Below are positions 12,688 to 27,139 of a stretch of DNA of 64,000 nt, piece after piece; positions within the stretch are counted from its first letter, which is position 1, and each line of letters starts with the position of its first letter. The translations under genes and the position numbers were made by a program. Source of the stretch: Apostichopus japonicus (taxonomy: Eukaryota > Echinodermata > Holothuroidea > Aspidochirotida > Stichopodidae); NCBI RefSeq assembly GCF_037975245.1, contig NC_092581.1:18841303-18905302 (forward strand). Reading direction: 5' to 3'. Below the pieces are notes generated by a model that saw nothing but the letters and a program-made list of their open reading frames with translations, did no database searches and had not been told where the DNA came from.

Positions 12688-12965
12688 CAAGAGCCCGGAC
12701 TTTCGCGGGCTCGGAGAGCGCGCGTCTTCTGACAAACTGACACTCCAGTAGCTCTGGTTAATTGAATCAGAGGAGGTTGGAGCTCGTTGGATATTTGAGA
12801 CATTCACCAGCGGAACCTGTCAGTGTTTGACAGGCGAGAGGGCCGGATCGATACGAGTACGGAACGCGCTGCGAAAAAGCCTGTCACAGCGGATACGCTG
12901 CCGAACCGACTAGGGTTTCGTTCACCTTGCCGGGGAAAGACCGGTGGATGACTTGCAACGCAGTC
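12688..12965. promoter_or_regulatory. CpG-island-like unique segment
   Basis: I count about 26 CpG dinucleotides in roughly 275 bp, including AGCGCGCG and AACGCGCTGCG, inside very AT-rich flanks. It is not repetitive and has no long open frame. It carries repeated TGACA/CTGTCA motifs of the MEIS/TGIF type (CTGACAAACTGACA, CCTGTCAGTG, TTGACAGG and CCTGTCACAG). A distal enhancer, an unannotated promoter or a non-coding exon are all possible. Confidence 0.4.
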
Positions 12966-15058
12966 GTACAGGGCAAAAAAAAAGAGGATATTTAATTGGT
13001 CATAATAACAAACGGCTCGACAGACAATTCCACGGTTATCAACTTTTCCTTTTTTATGTTTACCAATATGGTGTTACATTTCCCCTTCTAAAAGAGCTCG
13101 AGGATGTCGTCAGAATCCAGTTCCTGGGAGAAATTAATGGTGTTAATGTTATATAAAGTGATGACGTATAGAATAAAACAACACATAAATTAATTACAAG
13201 TGTATAAGAAGAAGTAACAATGTATTTAATTAAAATATGCAAAACACCGCATACAAGTGTATCTATGACCTTAATTGTAACGTTAACGTATCAAACAAAA
13301 CCATGACAATATTTGACAGACTGAAACAATTATCGAACTTAACCCCCCCCCCCCACCGTCCCACCACCACCTCCCTCCTTAAGATCAAGTTTACCTTTGT
13401 TTTCTGTTTATACGTCCGTTGTTTCAACCGCGACTTTTACACACACACATACACACACAAAAGTAAAAATAAAAGACGTACTTATACTTACAATGTTTAG
13501 TAACATAGAAAGGAAAAATGAAATTATACAACACATTGAAGGTAAATAATACGAACGACTGGAGGCTGAACTCTACTTTTTGAACCGATTCAGTCGATTT
13601 TGAAACTGTTATACTTATTGAATAAGAATGCCTTAAGTGAAATACCGACAGTAACCATGACACATGTTCCTATAACCGTTTTTGGTCTTTTTTTTCTTTC
13701 GCACATTGTGAGCATAGATTTACAAATATGCCACCAAACTATATACCCCAATGTCTCAGATATCGCGAGTAAAAACGGCTGGAGGGCAAAGTCTATCAGA
13801 ATGATTTTTGATCAAAGCTTAAAAAGAAAAACTCATTAAAAGTGTTTTTTTTTTCTGTCTTTCTTTAAAGACCACGGGGCGTTTCAATTAATAGTTAAAG
13901 GATGAAGGATTGGAACGCGAGACTTCTTGACTTGATTATTACGAAGCCAGTAGTGTAAACTGATATGCATCATTCCTTATAATGCAGAAAAACGCAAAAA
14001 GATAAATTTTCTGGGGATTGAACTTGGAGTCGCTCGCGGGTATGAAAAAAAAAAGTTCCTCCTTTTTGCCTTACGATTCATTGTCCGCGAGGTGCCCCAG
14101 TTCACGATTGCTAACGCTGATTGGGAACAAAACCTCGTGGAAGTCTTTACCTAAACAAAAAGTCAAGCTGCATGCAGTTGTCAATGTTGTAAATAAATGT
14201 CGGAAATAGAGCAATCAAAAATTAAATTGATAGAAATTTTGGTACTTGAGGGCTTTGGTGTTATCAAAGACGGAGGAGAAGTTATAGGGTGAAGTGAAAC
14301 CGACCTTGGTGCATCTTATCAAAACGACAATATATGTTGGAAAAAAAAGATCTGATGTATTCTGTAGAGAACAGAACAGAAAGCAATTTGTAGTTATGAC
14401 GTAGATAAAAAAGAACAAAAAAGACACAACTCGACAGATAGTTTACAGAATAATAAATATATCAAATTTTGAAGATCTTTGTTTTTAAACGGCTACATTA
14501 AATTATGGAAGTAAAAGTCAATGATCTTTATCAAATATTTCATAAAATTAAACTGTGACAGTCACGACACTTGTAAGACTTTATAATATATGATATCGGA
14601 ATTTGGTTAAATTATATGATTATTAAAATAACCCTTCTTTTACGTTTGAGGAGATGAAAGCAAGTATCCCCCCCCCTTCTCTTCCTTCCGGGAAACTGGA
14701 CGAGGAGCCCCCCCCCGGTTTTCCCCCTAGACCGAATTCTTGAAATGACAGTGTGAATAGCATACCACGAAGTGCCATTGATCAAAGTAACACACCGTCA
14801 CAGTCAATGCTCTTTCAGAGATTGCTAATTTTACGGTTTTCGCAAACCTCCTTTGATGAAAAAACATCCCGACCAGATATTTTGGAACATTATTCACAGG
14901 CAATGCCCGCAATGGCGGGGGTGGAGGTGGGGTGAGGCGTGGAGGGACACCCAGTAATTTTCATAGCAATGAGTTTCATTCGGGTGTGGCTCTACCCCAG
15001 TCGGTAATTTCAACACCATTAACAGACTAAACATTGGTCAGACTACGGGACCCTCACC

Positions 15059-15168
15059 GATACCCCACCCCATTCTTAAACCCACCAATACCCCACCCCC
15101 ATTCTCAAACCCACCTATACCCCACCCCCATTCTCGAACCCACCTATACCCCATCCCCTTCTCAAACA
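15059..15168. repeat. 29-bp minisatellite, four copies
   Basis: TACCCCACCC(CC) recurs at 15061, 15089, 15118 and 15147. The strand is C-rich with an ATTCTCAAACCCACC core. Confidence 0.9.
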
Positions 15169-15754
15169 TCTGACAAGAACTTACTCGCAACAAATTTGTC
15201 TGAGTTAATTACTAAATGTTTTGGACAGTTGCGAGAATGAGCTATATAATGCTGCAGGGAATATGCCCAAAATGTCTCCTGACAGATCTATATATAAGGC
15301 ACTAGATGTTTGAATATAATGGCAAACATCCGACAGTTTTGCGAAAAGCTATCCAGTTTTACAGTAAAAAATAAATTGTGATTGTATTTGTGATCAAGTT
15401 AAGACACCCCACCCCATACCACACTATACCTGTACTGCAAAGAGACAACTAGGCCCTACTTGTTTGTATTTGCCCCTTCATTTTATTACTGTGACTTAAC
15501 ACAGAAATAATTATTACGAAACAATAGTTGGTGCACATACTTTTAGAACAGTCCCCTTAGCCAGATTTTGATTAATTGGGCAGTGGATTTCATGATGTCA
15601 TTCGTGAGGAGGGGTTCTAAAGTGGTGAAACTCCCTCCCTAACCCCTTCCCCTCACTTTACTCCTTTCTTTTCTAAGATATTTATGTCTTGTTAAAGGGG
15701 CGTACGTGCAAAAAGGTGCCCTCACTTCCATCATATTAAGGTCATTTGGTAGTA

Positions 15755-15993
15755 TGTATGTATATTAGATCCTCCTGCAAGCAGGAACTCGCGAAGAGGC
15801 CATCATTGGCTTATCAAAGCCGCAAGTTGACCGAAGTCAGTCCCTTAGATTCATATTTAACGTCCATGATTATGTATTGTCAATTTTTAACAACTCTGTA
15901 ACTGGACGACATACATTAATCTTGGAGTGACTCAAACTCGGGACCTTATGCGATTGAAAGGCACCGGCGTTAACCACTAAGCTATAACACTCC
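15755..15993 (-). mobile_element. Full-length tRNA-derived SINE
   Basis: On the minus strand a 70-nt tRNA-like head (15993-15924) has a 6/7 acceptor stem, GGAGTGT with TCACTCC. Its A box is TAGCTTAGTGG and its B box is GAGTTTGAGTC. A tRNA-unrelated body follows, containing CTTCGCGAGTTCCTGC and a hairpin TTCCTGCTTGCAGGA, and then a short TACATAC-type tail near 15757. This is head, body and simple-repeat tail in SINE order. I could not identify target duplications. Confidence 0.75.
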
Positions 15994-17506
15994 TTAGTAA
16001 AAGTTTCAATACTTTAGTACCGTTCTTAAATAATTACCCCCCCCCCCCACCACACCTATGATTACGGCATTGTTTTCAACCCATACATCCTTTCACCCGT
16101 CCCATGATATTTTCCTTGAACTTTGAACTTGTTCTCTTTCGCCATCATGAATAGTTCCCGCATCATTTACAGACTACATGAATGTTGGTGTATTCGTCTA
16201 TTTAGGAACGAATGACTCACGATTTTTTTCGTACCACGAGACCCCTCTTGTACAGATTGTGCCCCATGACTGTAATTTTTAAGACGAATCTTCATGTGAT
16301 ATCTTGTATCGTGAAAGTTAATTAACATCTACTATGGTTACCCTTGAGACAAAGTTCTTCATTGTTGTTCCTGTACTATCGAGTCAGTTTAAGATTGGGC
16401 GCAATGCATGATGGGCTCCCATAGCTATAGGTTTGATGTAATTGTGCGGAAAATGAGCCACAAATAAAAAACATTCCAAGCATAAACGAAGAGGTCAACT
16501 TAACTGTTTTTACATCAACTCATTTGAGGTTAAACCCCTGATAACAAAACGAGAAGTAGGCCTATATCTATACTAATAGTAGTTTATAATCCAAATTGTC
16601 ATTTTGCCAAACCAAACGTTTGTTTGTTATGGGGGACAGGGTGGGACGGTGTCGGGGTTGTTTGTTATTTCTTAGTAGTCATTTGTGCATCTTGAAATGC
16701 CGCAGGTTATTTCGCATTATCGATACATAATATGCAAGATACATGTGTATTATAATTGCAGAACCACTCCACCCGCCCCCCCCCCCCCCACAACAAACAA
16801 CTGTATTAACACACTTATTGCAACACACAACTTTTTATACCTGTAGGTCAAATTGTCCAATCTCATTCTATACCAAAAATTTGAATAATTAATAATTCTA
16901 GTATTTGTTTTTGACTCTCTCGTTAATTTTCTGTTGATGTTTTTTATTTCAACATATAGTTGTAAACAGCAGTGATAATTACAGGATAGTGGTCACAGTA
17001 GTTAGAAGTAGGAAGGGAATGCTGCCCCTCCAAAAAAAAAAAAAAAATAGGTGGCTCAGGCAGAGACGCAACCTCGTATACGTTAGCCTCCAGAATAGGA
17101 TCAGGGAGCTCATTCCCCTCTCCCCCTCCCCACCGGCAAAGAGAAAATTACAATTTATTCAAACAACCTCCATTTTAGGACACTCCTCCCTTTACCCCCA
17201 CCCCCTCCCATGGACGAATTGACAACTAACCCCACTCCCCCGTCCCACTTGTCAGGTACAAAACTACAATACTTAGCTTAGTATCACACCACACGTAGTT
17301 CATTTCATACTCTTTAAAATCAAAGAATCCCAAAGTAAGATGGTTAACCATAAAATGTCACTTTAGGTCTCTTTAGGGATTTTCCCCATCAATGGTTAAA
17401 CTTTTAGACTTAGCATATATAAATATATATATACAGGTGACAAATGCCTACAGTGGAATTACGACCTTCTTTACCGGTATCGAACCTCTGGACATACAAT
17501 CAGCGT

Positions 17507-17622
17507 ATACATAGCCTAGTGGTTAGGGTGTCCGCATATAAAGCGAGAGGCCCGGGTTCGAATCTCGGTGTGGAGGCTGGAAGTTTTTCACTGTTCTAAA
17601 TTTTCCAACTCATTACGTTTTC

Positions 17623-17640
<18 letters not shown>
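17507..17640 (+). mobile_element. tRNA-derived SINE running into a (TA)n tail
   Basis: Plus-strand A box TAGCCTAGTGG and B box GGTTCGAATCT with a T stem (CCGGG/CTCGG), a seven-base anticodon loop and a partly paired acceptor stem. A short body follows and then the (TA)n array from 17625. Just upstream (about 17463-17490), the minus strand has another B box, AGGTTCGATACC, suggesting a second, inverted tRNA-like head abutting this one. Confidence 0.65.
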
Positions 17641-17667
<27 letters not shown>

Positions 17668-17735
17668 TATATATATGTGTGTGTGTATATATATATATAT
17701 AAATATATATATATATGTGTGTGTATATATATATA

Positions 17736-17777
<42 letters not shown>

Positions 17778-17784
17778 CATACAT
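17625..17784. repeat. (TA)n/(TG)n compound microsatellite
   Basis: TA tracts interrupted by two TGTGTG blocks and ending in TACATACATACATA. It begins at the 3' end of the SINE, so it may have grown from the SINE tail. Confidence 0.95.
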
Positions 17785-18854
17785 CACTGTATGTTACCAA
17801 CATGCATGCTACTAGACGTCATCCAATAGTATAGTGTTTTGCGGCTCCTAATATCTATATGTATAGGTCGATATCACCGTTGAGACAATGACCTGCTTGC
17901 CACTTAATTCAACGGTTATTTGTTTTCTTCTTCGAGCAATTTATCAAGTTGTTATAAAATGAAATGACTTCATTTATCTAATGGGTTGAATTCTGTTTCA
18001 TTTTGTTTAATTTGCATTTTGGACTTTAAACAACAACTCACAGTGGGCTTTCAAAATAACAGCTCTCTCTCGCTCTCAAGAGCATATCATTCCTAATGTT
18101 TAGTTGTGAATCTGTGACTGTTCGCCATGTAGCCTACTTAATTGCTTTATCTTAATGGGTGAGATAGTGCCCCAAAAAAATCATTACAATCAGGTGGAAA
18201 ATGTCATTATAATGATAACATATCTTGTATGTTACTATATAATGTATAGCTACAAGAGAATCTAAGATAGTGACAAAGGTGTACCTCATTCTAACCCTAA
18301 CCCCACCCCACCCCTTCCGTGCCTGCGCATCTTTCCCTTCTTGGCAAAAGATAAAATAAGGCAATCATTTCATTGTGATAAATGCAGATGGGGATGAGGA
18401 TGAGGATGGGAGAGATTTGAGATAGAAAAGAGAAAATCTCCTCCATCAGCCATACCCTCATCCAAACCTCATACACACCCCACCACACAACACCCCACCA
18501 CACCCTCACCCCTTAGCTTTTTCTACATATTTTCTATTTTGTGATTCGTTGTGTTGTACATGGGTGGGATTAATTATGGAGTCCCAGATAGAGAACAGAT
18601 TATTATTTTTTGTTTTGTTTTAAATTCATAAATTGCAAAAGGACAAAGCATGTCCACCCTCCCCTCGGCGCTCCCATACCCACCCAATCTTCCAAAAATA
18701 AATAAAGATGAGGCCCTTTTCTTGAGAGAAATTTTTGTTTATTTAAGATGGTTTAGACACAAAATGGTGCTATATCTTTGACAAAGATTTGAACTGAATA
18801 TATGTTTAAGACTTCTCATTCTTTAGTGAATGTTTCTTAATTTTCCCTATTGTT

Positions 18855-18949
18855 TGTTCCAAATATTAATTTCTTTGGGCTTTGGTATGGTACCCCCTCT
18901 GACTGGTACCCGGGGTGGACCGCCCCCACCCCAGCCTAGTGCGCCACTG
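18855..18949. mobile_element. Fragment of a hAT-like non-autonomous element
   Basis: The right end, read on the minus strand, is CAGTGGCGCACTAGG, a hAT-style terminus. The adjoining GC-rich sequence contains GGTACC...GGTACCCGGGG inverted motifs. No matching left end or 8-bp duplication was found, so it is probably truncated. Confidence 0.4.
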
Positions 18950-21900
18950 ATCCTTGTTGCTCTTGTTTGTTTAAGATATATGCATTCGTCTTCTACTCCT
19001 TTGGGAAACTTTCTCAAGGCGTGTGTAGGTTTTCTTTCTTTGAAATTATTTCTTTCCCTTGTTGTTTGTGATATGGAGTGATTATTTTAATTGGACTGTC
19101 CCAGCTTGATAACGTTCAAAACCTTTTGTGCATGAGCAAAAAAATATAAACGGGTCCAATTTACAAAGGTCAGGCGAACTAATTAGTTTAGCTCAGGAAA
19201 TTGCCAGTTGAGAGAAAAAGAAAGCTCCAATTTAAAAGAAACTCTTCTGATTCCACTCCGTAAGAAAGTTTGTCTACATTCAGTTAGGGTTTTAAGTCAG
19301 CTATTCACAGATAATAGTATTAACATTAAGACCTGTCAATAAACCTTCTAAATTTTCTGAGCCGTAAAACTTACCGGAACATTCCTTCTCTTTTTCCTAC
19401 TTGTTTTATAAACTCAACTACGTTCCATTGTTCCATCCATTAATTACCTTCTTAAACAAATCGGATTGTAGAGAGCCTTTATATATAGTTTGTTGTATAC
19501 GAGTGATCGTTCCCAATTTCCCATGGGGATGTTATGTCACCACAGACACGCGCACACCCTTTTGTCTAGATAAAGCCCTCGGTAGTACCTGTCGCGTGCC
19601 CCTGGACCTGAGTACAATAGCATGAAGACTTGTGGGAGTGGCAGAGGATTTAGATTTGACAGACAGAAGACAAAGAGACATAAAGAGGACAATAGCTCGG
19701 CGAGTGTAAAAGGGGTTAGTCCTGGCAGGGGGTTACAGAAATCTCTAGGGAGGGATCTGTTAGATTCATCTAACAATAGAGGCCCTATTTAAAGGCCAAA
19801 CAAAGAAATGTACACACGCCATTCATTAGCGTGACGCATCCACAGCACTGTATGCCTACAGTCATTTCACCGATTAGTACGTTAATAATGAGAAGAGATA
19901 AATTGATAAACAAAATCCCAACTTTTTTTCTTCTACAAAGGTATAGTGTATGTATAAAGGAATAAACCTACAATCCTGTGAAAAAAACGGTGATATATCA
20001 CAGAGCTGCCGTTTGAAATTTTAATCATTAAAATGATTTATTACACATTAGAACCGAAACATTTTGTCTTCATAAACATATGACCAGCTGTTTGGTAAGT
20101 AAATTTGTTGGCTAGGTTACCGGACATTTACTGGGTGGAGGAGTGGGGAGGAGGGGGGGGCGGGTGAAGGAGAGATAGGGATGATTGGTTTGGGAAGCTC
20201 TCTTTTAGTAATTTCACATTTCTCGTCGAAATAAATCTCATTTAAAAAATATTGTAGAGGGCTTTTAAAAGGTTCCCATAACGTTTGGTGAGTCTGGGAG
20301 TATCAGTCCATGGGATGACTTTTTTTTATAATTTAACGAAGTAGGTATAATAACATCGGCGTATTGAAAACTCTTGCTTATTTATTTATTTAACAATAAA
20401 GGGTATACTCGGTAAACGTAAAGCTAATCTCTCCCGAGGCCCTGCCATATAAAACTACAAAAATAATAAAATAGAATATAATCATTATATATAATATATA
20501 GAATACAAACGTAAGCAATAAGACGAAAACGACAAGGCAAAATAAAAAACATTCAAAATTGACAATGGCATAACATACAACATGGAACAACCCATGAAAT
20601 GAAATTAAGAGCATAAGTTAACGTATGTATTCATCGGCAGCCAATCGGCTCACGATAGTGGCAAACTAGGCCAATGACCTCGGCAAACTTTCGATGATTA
20701 ATATGTTCAATGTTATATAGAAAATATAAAGAATTCTATCATTTTCTTGTAAGATGACAAGAAAACACTATTACGTCCATAACGCGAGATTTCCCATGAT
20801 TCTATAATAAAGAAAGAAAGAAATTATAAACATAAAACATATTTACAGGAATATTCGCTCATATGAATAGAATTTGAAATTTCAATCATTGTTTGTATAG
20901 TTAATGTTGACAGCCGAAATGATTCTATGACGCCATTGTATACAAATGGTCAAATAACAACCGATATAAAAAATATATTATAATATATAAAAAATATATG
21001 AAAAATAAAAAAATGAAATAAATAAATGAAAATACTGTCAACTATTTTGAGCTCAGAAGTTATAGACATACGTAAATCGTTGTTAATTTGTTTTAAATAT
21101 AATGTATATGTAAATTACTTACTAAAACAATACGATAAATATGTTTTGTTTTGTTTTGTTTGTGGCGGCTCCTTTAGGAATAACTTTTCAAGCTATCAAT
21201 ATAGATCGTTTTTAATGGTTGTAACTGCGCATCTGCGTGTCATACCATAGTTCCGGGTCAATTAAAATGTCACAACCGTAAACTGGCGCTTAAACGAAGT
21301 TGCGTACACCATACACGCTATTTATGAGTAATACTGTATGCTATGGAACTACACATATGCAAGTTTCTCCTAGTCGGTGAACACATTTTGACTGTCAACT
21401 TAACTCAATCTCTTCAAGACTATAAATGAGTTTTAACAGGGGACCGGCGAAAATGGGTGTCGATGGGTGGAGACGGCACAGGGCATGTTCTCCACCTTGT
21501 GTAGCACTCCGGAAACAAAAGTAGGCTACCCTTTTTGCATTATTGTAATGAAAACAAAAATAATAATTGTGTGTTTTTTTTTGTGAAATTAAAAGGTATC
21601 TTGAATTACTGCACTATATAATATTTTTTTACATCAAAGAAACATTAATTTCTTTTGAATGTTTCATAATTCCATTCATCTCTGCCATTTTTCGCCGAGA
21701 CATGTTTTTTTATTTAATATTGGCTTTTATCCCATGCATGCAAAACGAATATTGTAACTTCTTTTCAAATTTTAAACTTTTCATTATTTGTTTAATAAAA
21801 AGAGTCGTATGGCACAGCCATTAAATTACATTGTTATGGGACTTTATCATAGACGTTATATCAAAGATTTCCTCAAAATGAACAGAACACATAGTTTCAA

Positions 21901-23040
21901 TATGAACATTTAAATTCTGTCACCTCATCTTATAAATAAATATATCAATAAATAAGTATATAAATAAATAAAATGACTTTAGCAAGTCTTACGTACACGC
22001 TCCATATGAAAATCGAAAGTGAATCGAAAACGTCACTTCCGGCTTGAAAAGCGGTGGTTTAAAAAAAATTTGATCAAATATGGCGGCTCCCATAAGCCTT
22101 CAAACTTTGGATCATGTCTGGAAAATGATTGTATTTCGTGGAAAAAGTTGTTTTGATTTTTAGAATCTGCATATATTTCTGCTCTAGAATAACTTAAATC
22201 ATTCTTTGGGTTTATGCGTCCTTTAAGCTAGAAGACATGGATCACATACGTGTAATTGCTTGCAATGTCTTCCGCACGCAAAAGCACTTGGGCACTATAA
22301 CTAATAAGGTTATAGTTTTTACATTAATCACAATAAACAAATGTATTTTTTGGATGAATTAAACCATGTTTCGCTATTCGTAGGGAAATAATTGTTAATT
22401 ACCATTCCTACTCCTAATGCCTTTGATTAAAAAAAGGGTTTCTTCCTTTCAGACATGATTATAATTAGTCTGAAGATACATGCAAATCAGACACAAACAA
22501 GTTGTTTTCGCGAAATCAGCTTGGCAAAAATCCTCTCTTAAAACAACAATGCCGTATGAAGTATTTCTAGCGGTTAGTTTTACACACGTTACTTTGTGTA
22601 TCTATGTACCGGTAACTGATTTTGGACAAGTTTATAATGTAAAACATTAAACAATACAAAACTACGGACATAGCTTCGGCGTATCCAAGAATGTGGGCTG
22701 TATAGCCTTCTCTACCAAACATGACCTTTTGCCCACTTAACCAAACTCTTTTCTTAAACAACCTTTTGAAAAAGTGCGTAAGGCTCCGAGGAAATTATTC
22801 ATATGGGCCGCAAAAGTTTAGCGCCAACGGGAGAGGAAGTAATATGATAAATGGTAAAGCATTGTTTCAGTGAGATGATCAAAAAAAAAAAAGAGTCCTG
22901 CCGTATTATCGAAGTAATTTACATGTTCTACATAACCCGGGGACATAGCCAATGATGATCGGGTAAGGTTATACAGAATTTATGGCCATATCCTGGAGGC
23001 TCGGTTAGGCTAGGTCATTTAAGCCGTGTGACATATTTTC
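18950..23040. other. Gene-free flank
   Basis: AT-rich sequence with no recognisable gene. It includes a G-rich run near 20130-20180, an octamer at 22480-22487 and scattered AAATA repeats near 21940. Confidence 0.45.
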
Positions 23041-23054
23041 TTCTTCTTTCGTTC

Positions 23055-23155
23055 GGTTACAGCGGGCTACTTTCCTCTTCTTTCTTATTCTCTTCTCTTC
23101 TGGTCTCTTCTCTTCTCTTCTTTTCTTTTCTTTTCTTTACTTTTCTTTTTCAGTT
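23055..23155. repeat. (TTCTC)n/(TTTTC)n pyrimidine tract
   Basis: About 100 bp of nearly pure pyrimidine with TCTTC and TTTTC units. The purine complement explains the Lys/Arg-rich tail of an open frame on the minus strand. Confidence 0.9.
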
Positions 23156-23299
23156 TTGTGTGATGAATATATAGACAAAAAAACACTGAGTTAAAAAAAA
23201 AAAAAAAAAAAAACTTGAATGAATTTGCTGTGAACTGTACCAGATGTAGAAATGTGATTAACTGATCCTCCACCGTCATTAGCACCCAGGCACTGATTA

Positions 23300-26200
23300 C
23301 CAAGGGGTTTGCACCGCCAGTTTACCCCCTTTGTACCTCACTTGTAATGAGCCGTGTGGAAAATGAGTGTTCTTAATTACATAGTTATGTATAATATACC
23401 CATAACAGCTATTAATATTAGGCAAAAGATCCTGACTATGATCGTCTGTTTGAGATGTCATTTTTCTTCAAAAGTCTCAGCTTCCGATGAAAAGCCTTTT
23501 CCTGCTGCTGCCAAATGATACGGCTTCATCTTTTCACCACGGATCTATTCATCATTTACCAAAATTCGTGTTCGATTTAAGGAGGGTATTGATTTATTTA
23601 TAATGTCACGTGTTATACTCACATATCTTGTAGGAGGATAAAAACCCCTTTCTCTCTCTCCCACCTCTCGGTAATCCCTGAGAAATCTTCAGGGTCATTT
23701 CGACACTCTATAAAGGGATATTTTCAAAATCGATTTTGTTTACTTTGTTTTATCATAGCAGGTGTAAGTTCATTGCTGTTGTTGTTGTTGAAAGCAAATA
23801 GTTAAATACGCCTGTGTTAATAGCAAATATGAGTAGCTTGATGGGAGGGGACACACATTTCTCGGCCCCATTCCCTGCCGTATGTCTCTTCAGATGGCAA
23901 TTATCTTCCGTTCTAAAAGTAAGAAGGAAACAGAAGAATGCAGGGATCTCATGCTAGGAAATTCAGTCATGACTATGTCTACAATTTCCTTTGGAAATAG
24001 GGAAAAGAATGAAAAAGATGGTATTTAAACTGATAAAAGATCACTGTTGTATACAAAGAAGAGATAGCCTATATACATTCATATTCGTATTTGCAATGAT
24101 ATTGTAAAAATCGTATGGTTTTCGTGGACCGTTAAATGAATACAGCAAAAGAAAACATAATTTTTTACATCACTAGGCTTCAAAGTTTACACGATCCCAC
24201 CCATGAATAACGGAGTGACAATGGCAGAGACATGATTTCTCGGTGACGGCGATGGGATGGGGGTGAGGAGGGGGAGATTGGGGTGGGGGTGGAGTGAGTC
24301 AAGTATAGAAATTACTACCGAAAAAAAACCAATGCTATAAGAGAAACATCGATTTATGAATCACGCGCGCCTAGTGTGCTAAACATTGTCCACACCGTAA
24401 GCTTGCTCTCATCAAAATTATATGTTGGAACGATTATTTCAGTGCCAAAAAAAATTCAAGGGATGGGGAGGGGGTCGAAACCCTTCTGGATATGCCTCTC
24501 AACAAATAACATTTCCATTTTTTAAATTAAACAAGAAAACACTTGTTTTTCTTTCATTCTTTTTGTTAATACCTTATCTAGCGGATTGAACGATAAAATA
24601 ATTCCATAATATTTGGGTGGCTTTTGGAACTACAATTGAAGGAATTTATTCTTAAGTAGGATAGTTATCATCTTGGACTCTCTCCAAGTATGAATTTCAA
24701 CCTTTGGAATTATGAATCTATATTTCTAAACCAATATAGCCCTTTTTTTTTATACCGCTGAGTCAAATAGTAATGGAAAAAAAATGAATTTAAAAGTTTA
24801 TTATAAAAAGAGCGTTGTCCTTCAGTTGAATAATTTAAATTTGCTATACTTCTATAGAAGATCATAGCGTCATAATCGTAAATGTGTATTACATTAATGT
24901 TCAGTGGTTCTTATATTTACATTATGTTACACCATACATGTTATGTCATATTCTTTAATATAGATTTGTATTGAAGGAGCCCTTGTAAACATATCATATA
25001 CTGTCATAGTTTGGAACATTTTAAAATTTATTGTGCTATTAATTTACATATAGTAAGATATATGAAAACTTGTATTCATAGACTTTGCCTTATACCCCCC
25101 CCCCCTCCTTCCCCTCATAATTAATATAAGATGACCTAATAGTTACCACGGCGCTCAATTGAAGTGATGCCACAGAACTCTGAGTAATACGAACAAAGAC
25201 AGACTCGTTATTTTTCAATATACATTTTGGAAGTAGATATATATTTCAATATATCGATAATATCTAACTTTCAGTTATAAAAATGTATATTTTTATATTG
25301 TATGACATGAAGGGGAACACAAATAAAGCTTTTATAGCTTTTCAAAGAAAGTGAGCAAAAAAAGTTGATATGGACAAACAAGATTTCCATTCTAAAATTT
25401 TGAAGACGGTTTTAGTAGTGGCCATTTGTCAATGTTCATAATCTGCTGTATCCATCTCCTAGACAACGAAATTTCTCACGCAGTTTGACATATCGATATT
25501 TTTTAAGTAGGTCAGAAAATAAGTAAAAGATCCGTTTGAGACAAGCTCCGTCAAGTTGCTCATTGTGGTATTACATGTTATTTTGGTTCCAGTCTTCTAG
25601 TCTACGAACAACAGCCGTTTGCAATAATCTATAGTCCTTCGCACCGCTGTCTGTTAAAGAGAACACGCTCTCCTTACAACCTTATACCAAGATTCGAGGA
25701 TAAGTTTTCCGACATTTTAACGTCAGTTTCTTCTTCAATATGTCCTAGACTTATCAAGTTAATCGACAAGGTTCTTCAGAATTACTTTTGTTTTTTAAAT
25801 CTTTCTTCCTTCTTTTCGCCTTCTTTCTTCCTCCCTTTTTCTCTGTTGTCGAAATCTGCCATGTTGTCACATCAACTATAGAATACGGTCTCATAGTCCC
25901 CGCTATTTTAGCGGTTCATCGTAAAGAAACACAAGAGACCGGTCAATATAACAGAGTATCAAAATACATTCCGATTTGTTCCCCCTTTTGTTATTTTCCT
26001 TTACTTCAGATCTTTTTTCATCAACCCTTTTTCTTTTCTTTTCTTTCTTCCTTATTTTTTTTTACTTCTCTTCTGTTTTTTCCTACTGTGTTTTGAGTGC
26101 TAAGTTTTTTAAACTTACATGCATTTGACAGTTAAATCGATATAGCCTATCTGAGAAGTGCTCAACTTTCGTGGCATAGGCTGGGTGTTGAGTTACCAAG

Positions 26201-27130
26201 GCGGGCTATACGATCCATTCCATGGACAGATGGGTGGCAAAAACTGGGAAATGTGTCTACAATTTATATGAACAGAAGAAGAAAAAAAAGACCCAAACCC
26301 TATACTTAGCCCTTCACCGAGTCGACATTTCTTTTTCAAAGGCAAGAAGATTTCCGCAAAGATGTCGGGTGAAAAAAAATATAACGAAATAAAGCCTATC
26401 ACAAAATAATTGGTAAAAAGAATGAAAAGGAAGGGGGAATGTGTTTGATAGATAATATCATTTCCAATGACTACATACAATTACTTAACTTTCCTATATT
26501 TGAAAATGAAACTTAAAATGTCCTTAGAATCGTTCGTTCAAGTAAAAATACATTTACACTTTTAATATTTAAAAAAAACATACGTTTCGAGTTTCTCAGT
26601 TTTTCGTAGTGAGATGGAGAATAATATTGGTTTTTTTGTTTACAATTGTTCTTTTTGTATTATAATAATTATGCAATAAAGTTTAAACAAATAAAAGGTT
26701 CACTCTTACATATGACTGGTCCATGAAACGTATAAGAAGACCGTCGAATGAGTTATGAATGTAACCAAAAGTAATATACATTTTAATTGCTATAACTGCA
26801 CATGCGCAGAAATGAAACCATGGGCGATACTGCTGTAAATCGTAAAACAGGGATGCATTACTCGTGCTAACCACCGTAGACGAAACCTCAACTAGTTATA
26901 AATAAATTTAGCATTTTATTTATAATTTAGATTCTCTTCAAATAAGGTAGATACATTCGGATACAGAAATTATCATGCTTTTATATTTGGGAGGTCAGAG
27001 TATATTAATATGCAAGATTTCAAGTGAAAGTTCCATTGACTTTTGTTTTCAATGTCAATAAAATATTACCTCAAGTAAGCAAACATGGGATGTAGATTAT
27101 TCAATTATTAAATTGCAGTCACACTACGTC
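23300..27130. other. Gene-free flank
   Basis: AT-rich, no gene seen. A G-rich block lies at about 24245-24295 (several GGGG runs), a poly-C run near 25096, and C/T-rich low-complexity sequence near 26020-26090. Confidence 0.45.
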
Positions 27131-27139
27131 TGGTATTAA

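Noticed and set aside
17507-17577. Functional tRNA gene
   Set aside because: Anticodon and acceptor stems have mismatches, and the sequence continues into a SINE-like body and TA tail.
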